Positions 47,550-58,489 of a DNA stretch of 64,000 bases are shown here, one piece after another; the stretch's first letter is position 1; each line of letters begins with the position of its first letter. The stretch comes from Scheffersomyces stipitis CBS 6054 (taxonomy: Eukaryota; Ascomycota; Pichiomycetes; Serinales; Debaryomycetaceae), in the NCBI RefSeq assembly GCF_000209165.1, contig NC_009046.1:186001-250000 (forward strand). Direction: 5' to 3'. The translations under genes were made by a program, and so were the position numbers. The notes below the pieces were generated by a model. The model did no database searches. It was not told the origin of the DNA and saw nothing but the letters and a program-made list of their open reading frames with translations.

Positions 47550-48216
47550 TTGTACTATAAATACTTAATTCATACTTTCTGGTAATACCGGGCCCTCCAC
47601 ACATAGCAACCTGATAGAGTAAATCTATAACTCTTTAGCTATATATGCTATAAATAAGCGTACAACTTGAATGCCCTTGACATCTACAGAGCCATATATT
47701 TTTAGTTTACGTTTCATATGACCATACATATATTAACAATATTCACATAAACAATATTCGTACTCGATATAAACTCAGTAGTAAAATCTAATTACGACCT
47801 CTATTCCGAGATCGGAAACCCTCGGAAGAGACTCAAGATTTAAAATTTTCTCGCCGACTCGCATTCTTAACTTAGCCCTTGTAGACAGGACATCTTTTGG
47901 ACTATGGAGTGTAACTATAAGTTGATTTTTCAACACAAGAATTTCGTCTCGTAACTTCTTGACACTAACTACGTTTATCTATATTTGACCTCCTTTTTTT
48001 ACAGATTCAGGCCGAAAAACATCCTACTGAAACCCATTTGTTAGTATTTGCTTGTTGTCGAAAACTTAAAAAATTGACGCAGTTCAACTTTCCGCAAAAA
48101 CATAACCTATTCCACTATCACATCCTGAGCAGACACTTTCCAATTACCATAACCTTTTCGAACTTTGCCTTGTTTTTCTTAATTTACATAAAATACATAA
48201 ACTGTTCTTATTGAGT
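47550..48216. other. HAP2 promoter region
   Basis: 667 bp between two + strand genes, AT-rich, with a CCG-N4-CGG inverted repeat at 47804-47817. A TACTAAC on the minus strand (48040-48046) has no matching splice sites or exons. Confidence 0.55.
47804..47827. promoter_or_regulatory. TTCCGA-GA-TCGGAA inverted repeat plus a third CTCGGAA
   Basis: TTCCGAGATCGGAA (47804-47817) contains CCG-N4-CGG, the everted half-site layout of Leu3-type zinc-cluster sites. CTCGGAA repeats the half-site 10 bp on (47821-47827). It lies about 400 bp before HAP2. Confidence 0.5.
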
Positions 48217-48921
48217 ATGGCTTCTTTATCAGAATCAACTTATTATCAGGACCAAGCCTCGGCTCCAGCTTCAACATTCTATAACTCAACTAATGTCAGC
48301 AGTCAGCAATCAGATCCACATACACTTATAGACGGAACAGGTTCACCGTCCTCAGGTTCCAGTCATCTGACACCCTACTATGATACTATGAACCAGACCT
48401 CAGCACAATCTCCTGTTCACCACCAGATATCACAACAGGCATTCTACGAGGAACAGCCCGAGCAAGCCAGCCCTCCAGCAGATGTCTCAGCTGAGCAACC
48501 TTTCTATGTCAACGCAAAACAATACCACCGCATATTGAAGAGAAGAATTGCTCGTGCCAAGTTGGAAGAGAACTTGAAAATTGCCAGAACAAGGAAACCT
48601 TACTTGCACGAATCGAGACACAAACATGCCATGAGAAGACCGAGAGGTCAAGGAGGTCGTTTCTTGACGGCTGCTGAAATAGCCGAAAAGGAAAGGCTCG
48701 AAAAATTGAAAGAATTCGAAGACAAACAAAACGAAGACTCTGAGGAGTCCACTAAATTAGAGACCGCTACTAAAGTAGAAAATGAGTCTATTCCAGCTCC
48801 TGCGAATGGAGTTGCAGAGATCTCAAAAGGAAATGAAGCCAATACTTCTGAGAAAACGAATTCTACAACAACTAATGTTGAAGATTCCATCTTCGAGAAC
48901 TTGATGAGCAACACTGAATAG
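48217..48921 (+). CDS. HAP2: Hap2/NF-YA subunit of the CCAAT-binding complex
   Basis: 234 residues from the ATG at 48217. The NF-YA core lies at about 93-155: [26 protein letters not shown] (subunit-interaction helix) and [24 protein letters not shown] (DNA-binding part), essentially identical to the family. The flanks are Gln/Ser-rich and acidic. Hap2 with Hap3/Hap5 (and Hap4 or HapX) binds CCAAT and controls respiration and iron genes. Convergent with CSE1 (164 bp). Confidence 0.97.
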   Translation: MASLSESTYYQDQASAPASTFYNSTNVSSQQSDPHTLIDGTGSPSSGSSHLTPYYDTMNQTSAQSPVHHQISQQAFYEEQPEQASPPADVSAEQPFYVNAKQYHRILKRRIARAKLEENLKIARTRKPYLHESRHKHAMRRPRGQGGRFLTAAEIAEKERLEKLKEFEDKQNEDSEESTKLETATKVENESIPAPANGVAEISKGNEANTSEKTNSTTTNVEDSIFENLMSNTE

Positions 48922-49085
48922 GTGCAATGTTTGGTTTCTTTAATTCATTTGTAAAAGTTTCTACTATTGGTTCTTTCATACTGGTTGGTAAAGAATATTT
49001 ATTTGACTTCTTTATGCTGTATTATATAGGAATGAACGTGTTATGATAAATAATATGTAGATTTCCAATCTTTGGGTACCGCCGT

Positions 49086-52049
49086 CTATAAACCCAAATT
49101 CTTTAAGAATGTAGTTGCTTCGGGGTTCAACTGGTTCAACTCGGTGACAGGCACCTTTTTAATATTAGAGATGACTCCAAACTTAATGGAATTATAATCG
49201 TTATTCTTGATCTTGGAAACGGGATCAAAAGGCTTGATACTAATGGAAGCAATCTTGGAAAACTGAGAGCCAAAAGACGTTGAATCCAAATCTAAGTCAC
49301 TTAAAGGGGCATTGGACAAGGCGATGGACCCATTTCCTCCCATACTCCCAGCAGCCGTACCACTTTCTTTGGCAATACCAGCATATGAATTGATATTTTG
49401 AGTCATTTTTTCAATAGTAGGAACAGCAAGAGACTGATAAGTGCTAGCAAAGGATTCGGTTGCTAAGAATTGAGATACACCTAAGTTGACAATCTTCTTC
49501 TCCTGTAAATTGATAATAGTACTCGTTGTTGGAAGAATCATGTTGCTGTAAAGCTGCTTGAAAACACCAGGTTGAACAGAGTCGATGAACCCAATAACAA
49601 AATCACCATTGATTGCAGATGAGTTGACAAATTTGTTTAATTCTGGATCCAAAGAAATACAATTTAAAGTGCTTATGAACAATGTGAATCTCTTGACAAA
49701 CTTGTCAGTTCTCGAATTCTTCAATCTAGTTAACAACAAAATACCAATTTGATTCAAAAATGGCTGAAGTGCATTCAACGGAATGTTCAACAAGATCGAT
49801 TGTAAGATGTCAAAACCATAAGCATCGTTCAATTTTGAAGCAATTAACTTTTGGAATACACCCAAGAGTGGAGTTAAGCTTTCCTGACTAACAGCGAACA
49901 CACTGGGATCGTGTTCAAGAATAGCTACCAACAATCTAGTGATACCAGGAATATTACCTCTGAACTCCCATACAGTGGGAGCCATCAATGGCTTAACCAA
50001 TGACTTGTAGGCCTCTGGTAAACCGTTAGATCTTGGGTAATTTTCCAACAAAAAGGCTAAAATTTGGAATGTATATGGTACAAATTCTTGAACATCTTCA
50101 CTCAAGATGTCCCATAATGCAGGGATAATCAATTCAATAAATTTATTGATTTCATTTAGATCAAATTTGATCAACAAACCCAAAGACTCGAAAACATAAT
50201 GGGAGAATTTTGGATTAGAAGGATTTTTGGCCGTAATTTTCAAGATTTTTAACAATTGATCAATAATGGGCAATCTTTGCGTGAGTGAATCTTCGGCAGT
50301 GTTCAAGATTCTCATTATGGCTTTAACAAGGAATTCGTTCTCGGCAAGCTTTTCTGGAGATGAATCATTCAACAAGATCAAGTTGAACAACTTTGTAATT
50401 AATTCCGTGAAGAAAGGTTGAATATCATGTTTGTTAAAAACAGGTTCGTGGTTTTGGTGGAAATCAGTCATTGCTAATAATTTCTCGATCGTTATAGCAG
50501 AGTACGTGTAGACTACTGGGTTTTCATTTGAACTCAAATGGTTGATTAACAAGGGAATTGTCGTTATTAATTGCTCTTTTGTCAATTGGTTCCTGAATGT
50601 GAAAATGTACTTAATAGAGTCAACCTTCAAGATTGGATGAGCATTAGGGTTAACCAAGTCGTTGGCAATATTCTCACTGAAGAATCTAACAACGTCAACT
50701 AAAACATTTGTAGAAGTGACACCGATATTGGTAACAGACCCCTTGGTAGCTAACGAAGAAAATAAGTAAACGGCAATATCCTTATTCTTCCAATCTTGAT
50801 TAGTGCTCAACGACAAGAACTGGTTCACATATTTCATCACTGTGTTTGTCAAGAGTTCACTGTTCAATTCCTTCAATTCTCTCAAGAAGTCGGTGGCAGA
50901 CTTTCTTCTTGAATCAAAATCTGATCCCTCCAAATCTGATCTGACGAAGTTTATCGGTTCATCTTCAAACATCTCTTCTTCGACTTCCCTGAAGTAAATA
51001 TTAGGCAAAATAATTTTTTCAATAATTTCATTGATTGAACTTTCCGACTGGAAGTATGACTGGAAATTAGGTATTTTAACTACAGAAGTCAAGAAATGTA
51101 ATGCCTTGACTACCAACAAATCATACTTCTGTTGCTTTGATAAATAAGTCGTTATCAATTCCCAAACTGATGTCATGAATGGCTGGATCAAAGGTTCAAA
51201 TACATCGGCATATCTTGTAACATAGAGGGATGTCAACTCAATGATCGAAGTTTTCACTTTAATTAATATGTCGATTTCTTCGTCCTCGTCTTCTTTAGTT
51301 ATCAAAGTCGACTGGTATTTAAGGTACTTATGAACTATGTTCATTAAGACATTCATGTTATCTTCAAAGAATTCAGGAATATCCTGAGAGTTGAAGTCGT
51401 AATAGATTTGCATTAAAAGCAATAAGTTTTCGAAGTATATGTTCAAAAGTGCACCATTGTCGCTATTAGTCTCAATTAAGTGATCCAATCCTACGAAGAG
51501 TTTCAAGAATGGATCGGTGAACTTGTCCAATACTAATTTGATTTCCAAGAACAACTCATCAGATCTGAAAAGGGGGCGCCATTTCTTGAAAATCGAGTGC
51601 GATACTAACAAAATTGCCTTGTTACTGACAAAATCATCCAGGGACAACTTTCCAACTAAATTGTCTATAAGGTTGGGCCAATTATGTGGAAAGTCAGATT
51701 CGGCGATGAGAGTGATAGCTTCTCCGATCTGGATCTGGAGTTGATTTGGAAGTTTTATCATGACGTCTAAAATTTCTGACTTAATCTTGTTCACATCTTC
51801 AACAGGCAACAAATAGTTAGACCCATCTGCATCCAACCACTTTCTCTTGACTAAGTTCTTGAAGAAAAGAGCACCAGCCAATCTGACAGATGGTTGCAAG
51901 TTGGTAGAGGCGATGACATGCAACAAGTTTATGGAGAATCCAGGTTGAGTTTCAACTGACTTCAATTGTCCTTCGGCCAACTTAGCATGCTGTGGCAAAA
52001 GTGATTGCTCCAAATACTTGGATATGGCTTCTAATGAGTTTTCAGCCAT
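49086..52049 (-). CDS. CSE1: Cse1 exportin of importin-alpha
   Basis: 987 residues from the ATG at 52049 (MAENSLEAISKYLEQSLLPQHAKLAE). An importin-beta N-terminal domain (LAGALFFKNLVKRKW) is followed by HEAT repeats throughout; FPHNWPNLIDNLV and YTYSAITIEKLLAM match Cse1/CAS. With Ran-GTP it returns importin-alpha (Srp1) to the cytoplasm. Length matches the ~960-residue family. The frame is open 12 codons upstream but only from TTG. Confidence 0.95.
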   Translation of the reverse strand: MAENSLEAISKYLEQSLLPQHAKLAEGQLKSVETQPGFSINLLHVIASTNLQPSVRLAGALFFKNLVKRKWLDADGSNYLLPVEDVNKIKSEILDVMIKLPNQLQIQIGEAITLIAESDFPHNWPNLIDNLVGKLSLDDFVSNKAILLVSHSIFKKWRPLFRSDELFLEIKLVLDKFTDPFLKLFVGLDHLIETNSDNGALLNIYFENLLLLMQIYYDFNSQDIPEFFEDNMNVLMNIVHKYLKYQSTLITKEDEDEEIDILIKVKTSIIELTSLYVTRYADVFEPLIQPFMTSVWELITTYLSKQQKYDLLVVKALHFLTSVVKIPNFQSYFQSESSINEIIEKIILPNIYFREVEEEMFEDEPINFVRSDLEGSDFDSRRKSATDFLRELKELNSELLTNTVMKYVNQFLSLSTNQDWKNKDIAVYLFSSLATKGSVTNIGVTSTNVLVDVVRFFSENIANDLVNPNAHPILKVDSIKYIFTFRNQLTKEQLITTIPLLINHLSSNENPVVYTYSAITIEKLLAMTDFHQNHEPVFNKHDIQPFFTELITKLFNLILLNDSSPEKLAENEFLVKAIMRILNTAEDSLTQRLPIIDQLLKILKITAKNPSNPKFSHYVFESLGLLIKFDLNEINKFIELIIPALWDILSEDVQEFVPYTFQILAFLLENYPRSNGLPEAYKSLVKPLMAPTVWEFRGNIPGITRLLVAILEHDPSVFAVSQESLTPLLGVFQKLIASKLNDAYGFDILQSILLNIPLNALQPFLNQIGILLLTRLKNSRTDKFVKRFTLFISTLNCISLDPELNKFVNSSAINGDFVIGFIDSVQPGVFKQLYSNMILPTTSTIINLQEKKIVNLGVSQFLATESFASTYQSLAVPTIEKMTQNINSYAGIAKESGTAAGSMGGNGSIALSNAPLSDLDLDSTSFGSQFSKIASISIKPFDPVSKIKNNDYNSIKFGVISNIKKVPVTELNQLNPEATTFLKNLGL

Positions 52050-52704
52050 GTTAGATGGATCGCAAGTAGAAAATACGCAAAACAATTACAAAATTTTAGA
52101 AATGAATCGAGGAATTAAGGAGTCTGCACGCACAATCCGCGTCACTACAACGAAGTATTGTCTGCTTGGTACAAGAATTGGGGTGAATATAAGAAAGGCT
52201 CCAGTGAAACTCTTTGCCAGTACAAGTTCGATGTTTTTTTCGCCAAAGATGGTTGTGTCCGTACGCAGGAAGCAGATCGAGAACGACTGCATATACATAT
52301 AACTTTCCAATATAAAGTAGCAACTTTAGGATAATTCCATTTTGAATGTTGTTGAAATTCCATAGGTAACTCAATGGAGACGGCTACCTCTGGATTCTAT
52401 AACCTACATTGCACTTTTTGAATTATTCTATTAACATATAAAAGAAGAAGATACATCCAGGTGACATAATGCCTAGTTATCTAAATAGGAAGAAAAATCA
52501 ACTGTATCCTCAGTAGAACAAGAGGGAAATAAATAAATAAAATATATGCTATTGTACTGGTAGGAAATAGTTTAGTTCATTTAGATAAGTCCAATTTAGG
52601 GGATAGATGTAGCTATCGGAAGATCAATATCTTTTGTACATCTGTTCTTCGCTGTTACAAATACAGTTAACTTTCATTTGGTGGTTATTATGGTTATGGT
52701 TACA
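52050..52704. other. Intergenic: VRG4 3' end and CSE1 promoter
   Basis: 655 bp between two minus-strand genes. Several overlapping short frames occur at 52018-52374 but none resembles a protein. No motif stands out. Confidence 0.55.
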
Positions 52705-53688
52705 TTACTTCGACGATGGCAAGGAGACGTTTTCCTTTTGTTGTCTTTGCTTGGCAACAGCATAAACCAAACCAGCAGCAAAACCAACGAAGATGGAAGC
52801 AACGGACCAGAAGTTCACTGCTGCTGGAAAGAATACCAATCCAGAAAGAGCAATAGGCAACTTGTTCAAGGCACCGACCATAGAGTAAGTAGTGGAAGAT
52901 GTAACTCTTACACACCAAGCAGAACAGTACGAGATACCGACGGAAGAAGCACCGGACAATACCATGGCAGCGATGGTGGCTGTTCTGTTGTCACTTGGAA
53001 AGTTCACAGCCAAGTTTTCAGCAGACCAGTCTTCAAAGATAATAGAAGAAGCAAGCAAGATAGGAATGGACAACAAGTTGTTGTAGTACATGGTATCGAA
53101 GTCCTTGAAGTTGGTCAACTTTATTCTCTTTCTCATGATCAACACGAAGGCAGCGGAAGCAAAACAGTTGGTGGCCATCCAGAAGTAACCCAAATACAAA
53201 GCAATGAAGGATTCGTTACCAGAACCGGAAACGGCCTCATCACCGTACCAAGCGACAACGGACGAGAACACCATCAAGAGAAATGATGACAATGCCATGG
53301 TGGTGACCTTACCACCGAACCACAAGACTTCACCGTAAGCAATCAAAATGATGGTCAAGTTCTTGAAAATGGTGTACACTGGGATCGACAAATATTGCAA
53401 AGCCTTGGAAGAGGTGTAGATCATGATGACCAACAAGACAGCAATAGGGGACCACTTTCTTGCTTCCTCCTTGTTGAACTGTCTGTAGGTGATGACACCA
53501 AACGACTTCAACGAGCCGATGGTGACAATACACACGATGGACTGGACAGCCAACAAGAGGAAGTTCATGTTGAACGAGAAACCAGACAACACATACTTGT
53601 TGGTGACCGTCATCAAGATGGACGAGACACAGTATGAGAAGATGGAGATGGGGCCGGAGTTGGCTATAGCAGCTAATGAGGATTCCAT
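52705..53688 (-). CDS. VRG4: Vrg4 Golgi GDP-mannose transporter
   Basis: 327 residues from the ATG at 53688 ([24 protein letters not shown]). About ten membrane helices; landmarks [66 protein letters not shown], and [16 protein letters not shown] (about 271-286), whose GALNKLP is the GDP-mannose binding motif. It supplies GDP-mannose to Golgi mannosyltransferases and is essential in yeasts. The frame is open 34 codons further up from another ATG (53790), but the family starts near SGPISI, so the shorter form is used. TTG-rich codons suggest high expression. Confidence 0.96.
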   Translation of the reverse strand: MESSLAAIANSGPISIFSYCVSSILMTVTNKYVLSGFSFNMNFLLLAVQSIVCIVTIGSLKSFGVITYRQFNKEEARKWSPIAVLLVIMIYTSSKALQYLSIPVYTIFKNLTIILIAYGEVLWFGGKVTTMALSSFLLMVFSSVVAWYGDEAVSGSGNESFIALYLGYFWMATNCFASAAFVLIMRKRIKLTNFKDFDTMYYNNLLSIPILLASSIIFEDWSAENLAVNFPSDNRTATIAAMVLSGASSVGISYCSAWCVRVTSSTTYSMVGALNKLPIALSGLVFFPAAVNFWSVASIFVGFAAGLVYAVAKQRQQKENVSLPSSK

Positions 53689-55606
53689 GGCGAAGACGTT
53701 ATGGTTGGGTTGTTGCACGCGGTACTTAAGGTACTTTTTACGGAGGAAGTAGATGGATTGGGAGACAAGATAGAACAGAAGTAAGCCCATACAAAGTCCA
53801 GCTAGGGATTCAAAGATTGGGTACTAACGTGTTGGGGGTGGCACTACAAAAAAATAGAAATCTACCTGGCTAAAGAAAAACAATATGTTGAGAAAACTAA
53901 GACAGATCGCTAGTTATAAATAACAAGACAACAACACACACATCACTGGGAAATCTCGACTGCGAAGTGAAGGAAAAAAAAATCGATGGCTAGTGCTGCG
54001 ATCCTGTACACGGCCCAACAATACGAAAACAAGACGTGCCTGATTGGAAAATATCTGGCGCCAACTGAGTAAAACCAGGACTGACTTCCACATTGGCGGT
54101 TAGAGTGTAGCTACTAGCCACGGCGGGTGGTGGCAGATTAGCGAGGCTGGTTTGTATTGTCACTATTGTTGTATTTCTGGCATAATCTTGTACCTTTTGG
54201 TTGCTTGTATAGGTCCTCTGTCCAGTAAAATGTCCATTGACTTGTCTGGAAATATAGTAAAATATAGTCATATATAATAAATCGTAATAGCGTGTCAAAA
54301 GTTGCAACAGATAGTGTCTGTATCCTAATTGTTCTAATGTTATCTTTATTTTTATTCAAAATTTGTAGCGCGGTACGCGCTGAAGAAATTGCTATTATGT
54401 GGAAGTAGCGAATAATTTACAATGGTGTGGGCCATTTGCAAATGCTGATCAGTAGCACTGTAGTTTCTCTTTAGACTAATTAGTCGCAATCTGAGGTTCC
54501 ATCTACCACTCGGTCTATTTTGACATAACATACCCCAATGTTACAACGCCAGAATACTTTCGAAGTGCACTAGTTCGCTACAATCACCACTGCTAGGATA
54601 ACTTTCCATTAGTCCTATCTCTGTCTATCTATTTGAATATTTCGTATCTATCCATGGTTTTCCAGCGTAACATTGAGCACGATAATAATATTTATCTGGT
54701 ATCAACAACACGCTGAGCGTGTAGTCCACGCCATGTGAAGGAAGCCACCCTAGCCAGAAACAATATATTCAAGGTGCATCCATGCTTTGTTCCTGAAATT
54801 ACCGCACCACAGATCTCTGAGACACTGGCCTCATCTCTAGATCTACGCCCTAAAACTTTGACAATGCCTGTGATACACAACATCTGAAAGGAAAACGGCC
54901 AGCGTCCGAACATTTCACTTCAATGCGGTAGTCTATATGGATCGCATTGTACAGCATTTTCAAAACCATTATGTATGTAACACGGCTTGCAGTTATTTAA
55001 CCAACGTCAGAAAATATCTGTTTCATGTCTCTATCTTCTGAACGCTCATAAACGACTCTCGATGCCAGCAGTATCCAACTTAAGGCACCTACTGCCGTCT
55101 TAGTAATGTCGCCATGTTTCCATGGCTTGGTAAATGAGTCGTCAATAGGTCCTTTGGAAATCTATATGTCAATGCACGGTTCCGTTTTGGACCAAGGCAA
55201 TACCTTTTTGGGCGCACTAATCTGCTTCTGTCGGTTCATGTATTGTGTGCATAGGCCGATTCTGGTGAGATATGTCTAACAATGCAAATTTCACAATGTC
55301 GTTTCACTCCGGTTAGACTCGGTTTTATTGTATGAAATGCAGCAATCTTGTAGACTTCCATAGTGAAGAGAGAAGACTATGTATAGACTTACACACGTTG
55401 CAGTCTATAAGTTATGTAGCTCTATAGGAGAGCATCATTTGGTTCGCCGAGTTGTTATTTGCTCTACTTCTAGTCTCTCTATGCAAACATATTATTATTA
55501 CTATGTATCCTGTAATGTAAAACTTAAACTTAAACTTCAAGGAATTCTATGGAAAATGGATTATTTTTTGTCAATGCATTTGCACTATTACATTTGCACC
55601 CAAAAT
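53689..55606. other. 1.92 kb stretch without a convincing gene
   Basis: The first 200 bp are VRG4 promoter. Beyond it the longest frames are a 105-codon one at 53990-54307 (-) and a 73-codon one at 54692-54913 (-), neither recognisable. A GC-rich hairpin lies at 54367-54381. A TACTAAC at 53822-53828 has no matching splice partners I can see. The region could hold a non-coding RNA or replication origin, but nothing proves it. Confidence 0.5.
54367..54381. repeat. GC-rich inverted repeat AGCGCG-GTA-CGCGCT
   Basis: Perfect 6-bp arms around a 3-nt loop, flanked by AT-rich DNA. Four CpG steps in 15 bp are rare in this window. It could be a hairpin or a site for a CGCG-binding factor. Confidence 0.65.
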
Positions 55607-57199
55607 CTACTGATAATCGCCTCTGTTGTATATACTAATATCGACTTCAGCCTTAACGTCAACCATGTCGCTGGCGTCTATGCATGTGTCGATACTGAAT
55701 CCACGGTCTCTTCTGTCCTTCAATCTTTGGTTCTGTGCTCTGATCTTCTCCAATTCTTGCAAGTAGTTGTCCTCTACACCAGTGACGTAGTCACCTGTAA
55801 ATACACCTACTTCGAAATTGCGGATGGTTTCGCTCTTACAACAGTCTATAAGATCTTGCAAGTCCTGATAGATGACCTTGTCTGCACCAATGACCCTGGC
55901 GATCTCGTCTTCGTCTCTGTTGAAACCAACAAGAGCCTTGGTGTCGGCCAAATCGATACCGTAGATGTGGTTGAAACGGATAGGTGGAGCACATGATGCA
56001 AAATATACCTTCTTGGCTCCGGCTTCACGAGCCATGGCTACGATTTCCTTGGAGGTGGTACCTCTGACAATGGAGTCGTCAACCAACAACACGTTACGGC
56101 CCTTGAATTCAGATTCCATGGCATTCAACTTTCTTCTGACCGAGGATCTTCTTTCCTGCTGATCTGGCATTATAAAGGTTCTACCAATGTATCTGTTCTT
56201 GACGAATCCTTCTCTGAAATCAATGTTCAACGACACGGCACATTGGAATGCAGAAGTTCTGGCAGTGTCTGGAACAGGGATAACTACGTCGATGTCGAGC
56301 TCTTTCAATTCCTTGGTGATCTTAGCAGCCAACTTTATACCCATGTCGATTCTGGATCTGTACACAGATACACCATCCATGACTGAGTCAGGTCTGGCGA
56401 AGTAGACGTACTCAAAGATATCTGGGGCAAACAACTTTGGCTCAACTACTTGTTCTGCTTCCGGCTTGTTGACGCCAGAGACATCCTTAGGGATGATGAC
56501 AGCTTCACCAGGCTTGACATCTCTGAAGTTGTCAAAACCATGAGCCTTCAACACAACTGATTCCGAGGCCAACATATAGTCCTTGGTGCCGTCCTTGTTA
56601 GTTCTTTCACCAAACAACAAGGGTCTGATACCGTTGGGGTCACGGAAACCGATGATCCCATAACCGGCCAACATGGCTATACAGGCATAGGCACCTCTGA
56701 TATTGTTCATTGTGGCAGCAACAGCAGCAAACACATCGCGGTTGTTGACTCTGGACTTGTTGAACTTGTCCAACTCGGCAGCAAAGATGTTTATCAACAA
56801 TTCAGAGTCGGAGTCTGTGTTGATGTGACGGTGTACCTCTTCATCCAACTGTCTTCTCAACTCGATGGAGTTGACCAAGTTACCGTTGTGACTCAAAGTA
56901 ATCCCGTAGGGAGAGTTGACGTAGAAAGGCTGGGCCTCACTTCCGGCCGAGGAACCAGCAGTAGGGTAACGCAAATGGGTGATACCCATGTTTCCCATCA
57001 AGTTGGCCATTCTCGACTGGGTGAAGACGTCACGAGCCATACCATTACCCTTACACTGGTAGAACCTACCTCTGGTACCACAGGTGACAATACCGGCAGC
57101 ATCTTGACCACGGTGTTGGAGGAACATTGCACCTTCAAGCAACTCTGGAGCAGCGTTCTTGCGCTGGTCATTCAACACTATACCTAAAATACCACACAT
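55607..57199 (-). CDS. ADE4: Amidophosphoribosyltransferase (glutamine PRPP amidotransferase)
   Basis: 530 residues. Cys2 directly after Met1 (MCGILGIV) is the glutaminase nucleophile exposed on processing; HRGQDAAGIVT and THLRYPTAGSS follow. The phosphoribosyltransferase half holds the PRPP motif VLLVDDSIVRGTT at about 367-379 and ASCAPPIRFNHIYGID. It commits PRPP to purine synthesis, the step before ADE5,7, which lies in this window. Codon use is strongly biased. A TGAGTCA (Gcn4/Bas1 type) site is 535 bp upstream. Confidence 0.98.
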   Translation of the reverse strand: MCGILGIVLNDQRKNAAPELLEGAMFLQHRGQDAAGIVTCGTRGRFYQCKGNGMARDVFTQSRMANLMGNMGITHLRYPTAGSSAGSEAQPFYVNSPYGITLSHNGNLVNSIELRRQLDEEVHRHINTDSDSELLINIFAAELDKFNKSRVNNRDVFAAVAATMNNIRGAYACIAMLAGYGIIGFRDPNGIRPLLFGERTNKDGTKDYMLASESVVLKAHGFDNFRDVKPGEAVIIPKDVSGVNKPEAEQVVEPKLFAPDIFEYVYFARPDSVMDGVSVYRSRIDMGIKLAAKITKELKELDIDVVIPVPDTARTSAFQCAVSLNIDFREGFVKNRYIGRTFIMPDQQERRSSVRRKLNAMESEFKGRNVLLVDDSIVRGTTSKEIVAMAREAGAKKVYFASCAPPIRFNHIYGIDLADTKALVGFNRDEDEIARVIGADKVIYQDLQDLIDCCKSETIRNFEVGVFTGDYVTGVEDNYLQELEKIRAQNQRLKDRRDRGFSIDTCIDASDMVDVKAEVDISIYNRGDYQ

Positions 57200-58489
57200 A
57201 ATCGTAGAATTAATATAACTGGTGGTGAAGAATCTTTGAACAAAATGAAAAACTAGGAAAACGAGGTAGAAATAAACGTGGGAAGACTACAACAAACGGA
57301 GCATCGATCTGTTGAAAGAACGATCGAATGGAGATGTAGTGGTACGATATGAGAGAGCTGTACTTAGCAATGAAGAAAGTGATTTCTTGAAAAAGAAGAA
57401 AACTAGAAAACAAGAGCTCTCTGTACAGAGTCTGAAAAATTGCTTTAGTGGAGATGATTGAATCAAAAATAATTTTCCTGTGAGCAAAAATTTGGTATGG
57501 CGCTCTGATAGAGTTATAGCGCAAAGAGAACTACAATTATGCTGAGAGATATCAGCAAAAGCGGAGGAATGGTATCGCACTTACAAATGCAACCAAATAC
57601 TATGAACGAAGTCAAAAGAAACATTTGGTGGCGGCTTCTGCCAATTTATCTAATAATTCTCTGAATTCCACAGCAACCTCATCGAGCCTTCCAGCAATGG
57701 TAATTTTTCATGTTGCTATAGGCTCGCGATGCCTGAGTCAAAATTGAGACATTTGCCTGCATGTCAAAGATTACTCAACTTTGTGGTTTGGATCGTTTTT
57801 GCAACTCTACTAGTTAAGAACAAGAACCTATTAGTCAGAGAGACATCAAGCGTAAGTAAGAGGCACCAAATACAGCTGGCTGGATATATTGTAAAACATA
57901 TAATGAAGGTGAGACTATTCAAATATTGTCCTTCTAGGGGAATTTGTAATTCTATAGTTGCGAAAAATGCTTGGTAATTGTCTAACTCTGGTGAGAAAAT
58001 CACAAGAAAATACAATATTTTATGCAAACGAATAAACGAATTCACCAAAAGTCTTATTACTACCAGTTCGAAAACAACTCCTATCTGCAACAATCATTAT
58101 CAATACACATTTCCTATAATACAATAGCAGCTGTATAGCTGAGCATACCTGCCACTCATCTAACAATAAATAGTTTACTTCTACTTCTTAAACGGTCTAC
58201 AAATTCGCTTCCTCATCGAACTATCTATTTGACTAGTTACTAATGAAAAACAGAAAAAAGAATACACACTACAAATGTAGCCATTGCAGCCATTAACTGT
58301 TGTAGCTTCAATATCTCCATACTAGGCATGTGTGTCAACTTTCTTCTAATTTAGAATAGTGATAGGAAAGATCAGCCAGTATTCAGATCCATTATGGAAC
58401 GGATTCATTTTCAAACATGGATTTGCAGATCGTTCCTATCGTAAAACAACAAAAATATCATAATAAAAATGTTAGAACTCATAATTCAA
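57200..58489. other. 1.29 kb spacer: ADE4 promoter and DHH1 3' side
   Basis: No gene I can name. An 82-codon frame starts at ATG 57729 (+) with one hydrophobic stretch (FVVWIVFATLLV); it is a weak candidate only. A TGAGTCA site is at 57734-57740. Confidence 0.5.
57734..57740. promoter_or_regulatory. TGAGTCA (Gcn4/Bas1 type)
   Basis: A perfect TGAGTCA, 535 bp upstream of the ADE4 ATG. This is the Gcn4 optimum and contains the Bas1 core; the distance is long for a yeast promoter. Confidence 0.35.

Noticed and set aside
48040..48046. TACTAAC on the minus strand before HAP2
   Set aside because: No minus-strand coding segment or 5' splice site around it.
52678..53286. 202-codon + frame across VRG4
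   Set aside because: Antisense shadow; VRG4 on the minus strand is a clear transporter.
53689..53790. 34-codon N-terminal extension of VRG4
   Set aside because: In frame with an ATG, but the family begins near SGPISI and the extension has no counterpart known to me.
53822..53828. TACTAAC intron branch site on the + strand
   Set aside because: No + strand exon or convincing GTATGT partner nearby; VRG4 is on the other strand.
53990..54307. 105-codon minus frame before VRG4
   Set aside because: No recognisable domain and no clear ATG-proximal protein character; kept only as part of the gene-free stretch.
54692..54913. 73-codon minus frame
   Set aside because: Has an ATG but no recognisable motif; length is within chance.
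55379..55996. 205-codon + strand frame
   Set aside because: Mostly antisense to the conserved C-terminal half of ADE4; Val/Cys-rich shadow sequence.
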